A DNA stretch of 64,000 nt from contig JABTUW010000001.1 in NCBI GenBank assembly GCA_015075185.1, forward strand, positions 2,108,001-2,172,000, written 5' to 3'. Origin of the DNA: Anaerolineales bacterium (GTDB lineage: Bacteria; Chloroflexota; Anaerolineae; 4572-78; J111). Made by a program: the position numbers and the translations under genes. Shown piece by piece: positions 59,145-64,000 of the stretch; position 1 is the stretch's first letter; every line of letters starts with the position of its first letter. The notes under the pieces are model-generated. The model saw nothing but the letters and a program-made list of their open reading frames with translations. It was not told the DNA's origin and did not search any database.

Positions 59145-59612
59145 TTACAAAGAGCCAAAAGTTTCAAGAAGCTTAAAGCCGTTGTTGTTTTTGTATCGCT
59201 CAAACTTGCTAGCCTTATCTGTCGAGTCTAATTTCGGAAGAATCAGGGTCATTCTTCCAGCGTTTACACCTGAACGATTAACGAAGCACAAATCTACTAA
59301 TTCTCGCGAAGGGATAACCCAATATGTATTGTTTTTCTCAAGATAAAAAATGAAAAAGAAGTTGTCTCGAATCTCGAAAGACAAAGCTGCAAAGCGATTC
59401 CATTCCTGAGCAGATTGCGAACGTGCCTTTATCTGGATATCTAAGTATCGCTGATGATCTAGCCGGATCACGCAATCAATCCCTTGATCGTCTACGAGAG
59501 TCAAATATACGTCGAATCCCCGTTTAAGTAACTCGGCAATAACAGAGTATTCTTGGCGTTTTCCGAAGGAGGCTGTATCTCTATAGCTCATCGCACTCAA
59601 CTTATCTATCAA
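59145..59612 (-). CDS. PD-(D/E)XK nuclease-like protein
   Basis: 155 residues from ATG 59612; Met8 is an alternative. The segment FGKRQEYSVIAELLKRGFDV, then GIDCVIR and LDIQIKAR, reads as a compact Glu, Asp and Gln-x-Lys nuclease core. Such small proteins are restriction- or repair-type nucleases or unassigned. It starts five bases after the ruvB stop on the same strand, so it is co-transcribed with the Holliday-junction helicase gene. Confidence 0.65.
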   Translation of the reverse strand: MIDKLSAMSYRDTASFGKRQEYSVIAELLKRGFDVYLTLVDDQGIDCVIRLDHQRYLDIQIKARSQSAQEWNRFAALSFEIRDNFFFIFYLEKNNTYWVIPSRELVDLCFVNRSGVNAGRMTLILPKLDSTDKASKFERYKNNNGFKLLETFGSL

Positions 59613-59617
59613 TTCGC

Positions 59618-60640
59618 CTAAAACAACGCCGGCTGTGCCGGCCGATCCGGCGCGCTCAACCCCAGATGCTCATAGGCGCGCGGCGTGGCGACCCGGCCGC
59701 GGGAGGTGCGATCCAGGAAGCCGAGCTGCAGCAAGTACGGCTCGACCACGTCCATGATGGTGCTGCTCTCCTCGCTGATGCTGGCGGCGATGGTTTCCAG
59801 GCCAACCGGCCCGCCGCCGAATTTCTCGATGATCGAGCGCAGCACCTTTTTGTCCAGGTCGTCCAGCCCCAGCGAATCCACGTTCATCAGGGCCAGGGCT
59901 TCCTGGGCTACCGCTTTGGTGATGATGCCGCTGGCCCGCACCTGGGCAAAGTCGCGGGCGCGTTTAAGCAGGCGGTTGGCGATACGGGCCGTGCCGCGCG
60001 AACGGGCGGCAATTTCCGTGGCCCCTTCCGTCTCCAGCGGCACCTGCAAAATCGCCGCCGAGCGGGTGACGATGAGTTGCAGCTCCTCGGGGCTGTAAAA
60101 CTCCAGCCGGAAGATGGCCCCAAAACGGTCGCGCAGCGGGGCGGCCAGCAGGTCAAGCCGGGTGGTGGCGCCTAAGACGGTAAAATGAGGCAGCTTGAGA
60201 CGGATGTTGCGGGCGCTCGGCCCTTTGCCGATGACGATGTCAAGGGCGTAATCTTCCATGGCCGGGTACAGCACTTCCTCGACGACCCGACCCAGGCGAT
60301 GAATCTCGTCAATGAACAACACGTCGCCCCGGCGCAGGTTGGTCAAAATGGCGGCCAGGTCGCCGGCCCGTTCGATGGCCGGGCCGGAGGTGATTTTGAG
60401 ATTGACCCCCATCTGGTGGGCGATGATATTGGCCAGGGTCGTCTTGCCCAAACCGGGCGGGCCGTACAGCAGAACGTGGTCCAGGGCCTCGCCGCGGCCC
60501 TTGGCGGCCTCGATCAGAATTTGAATGTTCTGCTTGACCGCCGTCTGGCCAAAATAGCTGTCCCAGTCCAGCGGGCGCAGCGTGGCGTCGAGCCTGGTTT
60601 CGGCTGATTGTAAGTCGGGTGATACGGTTCGTTCGTCCAT
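59618..60640 (-). CDS. ruvB: Holliday junction branch migration helicase RuvB
   Basis: 340 residues, full length. Walker [11 protein letters not shown], Walker B FIDEIHRL, sensor 1 GATTR and the arginine-finger region LRDRFG are all present, with the winged-helix C-terminus ([17 protein letters not shown]). RuvB is the hexameric motor that moves Holliday junctions with RuvA. ruvA and ruvC are not next to it; a nuclease-like gene follows instead. Confidence 0.97.
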   Translation of the reverse strand: MDERTVSPDLQSAETRLDATLRPLDWDSYFGQTAVKQNIQILIEAAKGRGEALDHVLLYGPPGLGKTTLANIIAHQMGVNLKITSGPAIERAGDLAAILTNLRRGDVLFIDEIHRLGRVVEEVLYPAMEDYALDIVIGKGPSARNIRLKLPHFTVLGATTRLDLLAAPLRDRFGAIFRLEFYSPEELQLIVTRSAAILQVPLETEGATEIAARSRGTARIANRLLKRARDFAQVRASGIITKAVAQEALALMNVDSLGLDDLDKKVLRSIIEKFGGGPVGLETIAASISEESSTIMDVVEPYLLQLGFLDRTSRGRVATPRAYEHLGLSAPDRPAQPALF

Positions 60641-60828
60641 AGCAGCGGTGATTATAGCACATAATTGCTAAGGTGTAGAATTGGGCTGAAAACTATGGAT
60701 ATCCATCCTGGCCGGGTAAATCCCTTAAAAATAGCTCTATTTGCTGCCTAAAATAACCCACGTTAGTGTAGGAAAGAGAGGAAGAAAACAGTACCATTCC
60801 TTATGGAGCGAAAAGAAAGGAAGTAACT

Positions 60829-61530
60829 ATGCCAAAAACAAGACGACACAGCGATCCCAACCCCGACAGCGCCGATCAAAGCTTTGGGGAAGACGAAAAG
60901 ATGGACTTGACTGGGGGAGAAACTTTTCTGAAAAATATAGACATCGTGGATGCAGAGATTGCTGAAGAGTTTGAAGACGATGACAATTTGATCGAGCTTG
61001 AGGAAGACCTGAGTTTTGAGAATATCATCATTTTGAATGATGCGGACGAGGACGATTTAAGCGATGATGTCGAGGATGTCGAAGATTGGGAAGATGACCT
61101 GAGCGACGGCACATTGATTGATACCCAGCACACCGATGGCCACACTTACGACCCCGAAGAAGCCTGGGAGCAGGGACTGGTTTACACCCCCCCGGATGAC
61201 CCACCCATTGCCCCCAGTGGTAGTCATCAGGGCATCGAAGTAACGGCCGGCTTTGCCCCGAGCATGGCCCAGTCCAACCCCGACCTGAACGAACTGCCGG
61301 CTAATGTGGACAACAACGACCTCGATCTGGAAGAGGATGTTTACGTGACCCTGCGCAACACCAGCGAAACGGTTGATTTGGCCGATAGAATTACCCTCAC
61401 CGTTGAGGACGGTGTCGTAACTCTTGAGGGCACTGTGCCCAACGACGCCGATATTGCCCTGGTGGACGAAGTAGTTCATAACGTGCCGGGAGTGGTTGAC
61501 GTAGAGAATTTGCTGGAAGTGGCGGATTGA
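60829..61530 (+). CDS. Acidic protein with C-terminal BON domain
   Basis: 233 residues. Residues about 30-95 are strongly Asp/Glu-rich and probably disordered. The last ~65 residues are a BON domain (RITLTVEDGVVTLEGTVPNDADIALVDEVV, VPGVVDVENLLEV), a fold that binds phospholipids or protein partners. No signal peptide is seen, so it is probably cytosolic or membrane-associated. GGAAG precedes the ATG. It lies just before a two-component system. Confidence 0.8.
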   Translation: MPKTRRHSDPNPDSADQSFGEDEKMDLTGGETFLKNIDIVDAEIAEEFEDDDNLIELEEDLSFENIIILNDADEDDLSDDVEDVEDWEDDLSDGTLIDTQHTDGHTYDPEEAWEQGLVYTPPDDPPIAPSGSHQGIEVTAGFAPSMAQSNPDLNELPANVDNNDLDLEEDVYVTLRNTSETVDLADRITLTVEDGVVTLEGTVPNDADIALVDEVVHNVPGVVDVENLLEVAD

Positions 61531-61663
61531 TTATCTTTTAAAATTGAATCCTTCGTCCCAAGTGGGCGGGGATTTTTTTGCGACCGCTTTCCTATTGAGC
61601 CAGTCCCTTACTTGTGCTAAACTGGTAAGGTCAAACGACTCTTTAACAAGTTTGGAGACTGGC

Positions 61664-63334
61664 GTGGACAAGCAGCAATTGCAGGCCGCCCTGACGACGG
61701 CAGGCCGGGTGTTGACCTCGACCCTTGATTTGGACGCCGTGCTTGAAGAGTTGATCCTTGAGATCAAAACTTTACTTGAAGCAACTGGCGGCTCCGTTTT
61801 ATTACTTGACCCGGCCAGCGACAAACTGGTCTTTGCTGCCGTGGTCGCGCCCGACGCCCAGGCGCTTATCGGCGTGCAGTTGCCGCTGACGGCCGGCATC
61901 GCCGGCTGGACCATCCAGCAGCGGCAGTCCGTGCTGGTAGATGACGCCCAGAACGATCCCCGTTTCTACAATCAAATTGATAACCTGACCGGCCTGACGA
62001 CCCACTCGCTGCTGGCCGTGCCCCTCCTCTTTAAAGAGCGGGCCATTGGTGTGATCGAGGTCATCAACAAGGCCCAGGGGCGCTTTGACCGGCAAGACTT
62101 GGAAATTCTGGAAACCCTGGCCGGCTCGGCGGCGATTGCCATTGAGAATGCCCGGCTGTACGAAGAACTGGAACGCCGCGCCCAACAATTAGCTGTCCTG
62201 CACGAGCTGGATCGGGCCATTTCGGCCAGCCTGCGCCTGGACGATGTCTATCATATTTTCTCCCTGCATGCCGCCCGCCTGTTTCCTTACGATTGGCTGT
62301 CTATTGCCCAGGTAGAGGCGGAGGAGATTCGCCTCACCTATGTGGCCGGTGAGGACAAACACATCCTGCCCTCCCAAACCGTTCTGCCGCGCAAAACCTC
62401 CGCCGTAGGCTGGGTGATCAGCCGGGGCCAGCCCCTGCTGCGCCACGACCTCACCCCTGGTACAGGCTTTACCGACGACGAAAAACTGGCCGGGCTGGGC
62501 ATTCGCTCCAACCTGATTATTCCCCTCCGGGCGAAAGGGCGGATCATCGGGGCCTGGGAACTGGGCAGCCGGCGCCTTGGCGCTTACCATGCCGACGACC
62601 TGGAAATGCTGCAGGCCATGGCCGACCAGTTGGCTATCGCCATCGAGAACGCCCGGCTGTTCGAGCAGGTGCAAAGCGGGCGGGAGCAACTGCGCCGGCT
62701 AGCTCATAAAGTCGTCTCGGCCCAGGAGGAGGAACGCCAGCGGCTGTCGCGCGAACTGCACGATGAAGCCGGCCAGGTCTTGACGGCCTTAAAAATCGGC
62801 TTGACCCTGATCCGGGATGATTTACCGGCCCGCATGGGATCGCTGCGCCAGCGGATGGGTGAGGTCGTCGCTTTGACCGACATGACCATGGAACGGCTGC
62901 GAACCCTGGCCAGAGATTTGCGTCCCCCGGCGCTCGATACCGCCGGGCTGAATCTGACTCTGGAAGGTCTGTGCCGTGAGTTTGCCAAACGAGTCAACCT
63001 AACCATCGAGTTTGAGGCCGAAGACCTGCCCGTTTTACCCGACCTGGTTAATATCTGCCTGTACCGCTTTTTGCAGGAGGCGCTGACGAACGTGGCGAAA
63101 CATGCCCAGGCTACGCAAGTATCGGTGAAGTTAGCCGCCAACGCCAGCACCGTCAACCTGACCGTGCAGGACAACGGCGGGGGCTTTGACCGACAGACCG
63201 GCCTCCCGCCCAAAGGGATAGGCTTATTGGGCCTGCAGGAACGGCTGGAATTACTGGGCGGCCGGCTGGAGCTTACATCGCAACCGGGCCAGGGCGCTTG
63301 CCTGACCGCTCATCTACCACGGGAGGGAAATTGA
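61664..63334 (+). CDS. GAF-domain sensor histidine kinase, NarX/DegS type
   Basis: 556 residues from GTG 61664, with GGAGA seven bases before; the open frame upstream is not protein-like. Two GAF domains (about 20-165 and 185-330), a HisKA_3 dimerisation domain with RQRLSRELHDEAGQVLTALKIGL and its phospho-His, and an HATPase with DNGGGF and GIGLLGLQERLELLGG. No membrane segment, so it senses a cytosolic ligand. Paired without gap with a NarL-type regulator. Confidence 0.93.
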   Translation: MDKQQLQAALTTAGRVLTSTLDLDAVLEELILEIKTLLEATGGSVLLLDPASDKLVFAAVVAPDAQALIGVQLPLTAGIAGWTIQQRQSVLVDDAQNDPRFYNQIDNLTGLTTHSLLAVPLLFKERAIGVIEVINKAQGRFDRQDLEILETLAGSAAIAIENARLYEELERRAQQLAVLHELDRAISASLRLDDVYHIFSLHAARLFPYDWLSIAQVEAEEIRLTYVAGEDKHILPSQTVLPRKTSAVGWVISRGQPLLRHDLTPGTGFTDDEKLAGLGIRSNLIIPLRAKGRIIGAWELGSRRLGAYHADDLEMLQAMADQLAIAIENARLFEQVQSGREQLRRLAHKVVSAQEEERQRLSRELHDEAGQVLTALKIGLTLIRDDLPARMGSLRQRMGEVVALTDMTMERLRTLARDLRPPALDTAGLNLTLEGLCREFAKRVNLTIEFEAEDLPVLPDLVNICLYRFLQEALTNVAKHAQATQVSVKLAANASTVNLTVQDNGGGFDRQTGLPPKGIGLLGLQERLELLGGRLELTSQPGQGACLTAHLPREGN

Positions 63335-63988
63335 ATGATCCGCGTCATTTTAGCCGACGACCATCACCTGGTGCGGCAGGGTATCCGCTCGCTTTTGGAG
63401 AAAACCGGCGATATTGAGATTCTGGCCGAAGCCGAAAACGGCCAGGAGGCGGTCAAACTAGCCGAGCGCTTGCTGCCCGATGTCTTGGTCATGGATATTG
63501 CCATGCCCCGCTTGAACGGCATCCAGGCCGCCGAACAAATTCGCAGCCTGGGTCTGGCGGCGCAGGTGGTGATTCTCTCCATGTACTCCGATGAAACTGT
63601 GGTGCGGCAGGCGCTGCGGGCGGGGGTAAGGGGCTATTTGCTTAAACGCTCGGTGGTGGAAGAGCTACTCCTGGCCCTTCGCGCGGCCATGCGCGGTGAA
63701 ATCTATCTCAGCCCCGCTGTTTCTCAGATGATGATGACCGACTTTCTGGCTGGTCAAAGCGCCGCCGAGGTAGCCAGCCCCTTTGATCAGCTCTCGGCCC
63801 GCGAGCGCGAGGCGCTCAAGTTGGTAGCCGAAGGAGCGACCAATAAAGCTATTGCCGAGGCTATGCAGATCAGTGTCAAAACAGTGGAAAAACACCGCAC
63901 CAATTTGATGACCAAATTGAATGTCCACGATTTAGCGGGATTGATCCGTATCGCCATCAAGCACGGTTTGATTTCTTTGGATGAGTAA
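63335..63988 (+). CDS. NarL/FixJ-family response regulator
   Basis: 217 residues; ATG directly follows the kinase stop. Receiver with Asp in DVLVMDIAMPRLNG and Lys in LLKRS, and a LuxR-type helix-turn-helix (LSAREREALKLVAEGATNKAIAEAM and KTVEKHRTNLMTKL). It will act on genes outside or inside this window; no target site was recognised. The window ends just after it. Confidence 0.95.
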   Translation: MIRVILADDHHLVRQGIRSLLEKTGDIEILAEAENGQEAVKLAERLLPDVLVMDIAMPRLNGIQAAEQIRSLGLAAQVVILSMYSDETVVRQALRAGVRGYLLKRSVVEELLLALRAAMRGEIYLSPAVSQMMMTDFLAGQSAAEVASPFDQLSAREREALKLVAEGATNKAIAEAMQISVKTVEKHRTNLMTKLNVHDLAGLIRIAIKHGLISLDE

Positions 63989-64000
63989 TGGTCTACACTT

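Overview
The window most likely comes from a free-living, probably non-phototrophic member of the Chloroflexota (Anaerolineae/Caldilineae-like). This is inferred from gene content only: a eukaryotic-type Ser/Thr kinase fused to a solute-binding domain, a fused NDP-sugar pyrophosphorylase/phosphomannomutase, SIMPL proteins, an atypical (clade II-like) N2O reductase cluster, lipoprotein and membrane-anchored c-type cytochromes, and a Firmicute-like order around radA-yacL-cysS-rlmB-tuf-rpmG-secE-nusG-rplKAJL. No rRNA, CRISPR array, integrase or complete IS element was seen. One tRNA gene (Tyr) is present.

Layout. 0-3.1 kb: a BchE-like B12 radical-SAM gene, then a redox operon of thioredoxin, a membrane thioredoxin-like gene with an in-frame TGA exactly where the first redox Cys should be (candidate UxxC selenoprotein), and a CsoR-family repressor with a matching operator at the promoter. 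3.1-7 kb: a transmembrane Ser/Thr kinase with an extracytoplasmic sugar-binding-type domain, and radA. 7-16.5 kb: the information-processing block, ending with an L10 leader and rplJ-rplL. tuf carries seven single-base homopolymer indels. 16.5-30.2 kb: a GMPP/PMM-like enzyme (one indel), a possible small RNA, a split ThDP decarboxylase with a cyclase, a DNA glycosylase, a secreted hydrolase, an ATP-grasp ligase, and a two-component system flanked by two SIMPL genes. 30.2-38.3 kb: an IclR-controlled ribose-type ABC importer with an AraD1/GguC-like FAH enzyme, followed by rpe.

38.3-54 kb is a nitrous/nitric oxide island. A Crp/Fnr regulator diverges from fer-nosZ-(nosB-like)-nosD/F-nosY-nosL, a protoglobin fused to a MoaD-like fold, and two cytochromes c. 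A second transcription unit follows: zinc ribbon, YwiC-like, FAD oxidoreductase, cupin, NnrS-like, and two paralogous 4-TM proteins. Three TGTGAC-N4-GTCACA-like palindromes lie in these upstream regions; two sit exactly 41.5 bp from a predicted start point, suggesting direct activation by the local Crp/Fnr protein. 54-64 kb: comEA, a phosphoribosyltransferase, a sugar epimerase, a YgjP-type protease, queA, a lipoprotein, ruvB with a nuclease-like gene, a BON protein, and a NarX/NarL-type two-component system.

A striking feature of the whole window is a set of short-period (7 bp, sometimes 8 bp) degenerate tandem repeats, often arranged as hairpins. They sit at gene ends, frequently supply the stop codon, and in nosD and nosL lie inside the reading frame. 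A different dispersed palindrome joins nosD and nosF into one reading frame. Nine apparent single-base frameshifts (seven in tuf, one each in nosZ and the GMPP/PMM gene) are all in homopolymers and look like long-read assembly errors.
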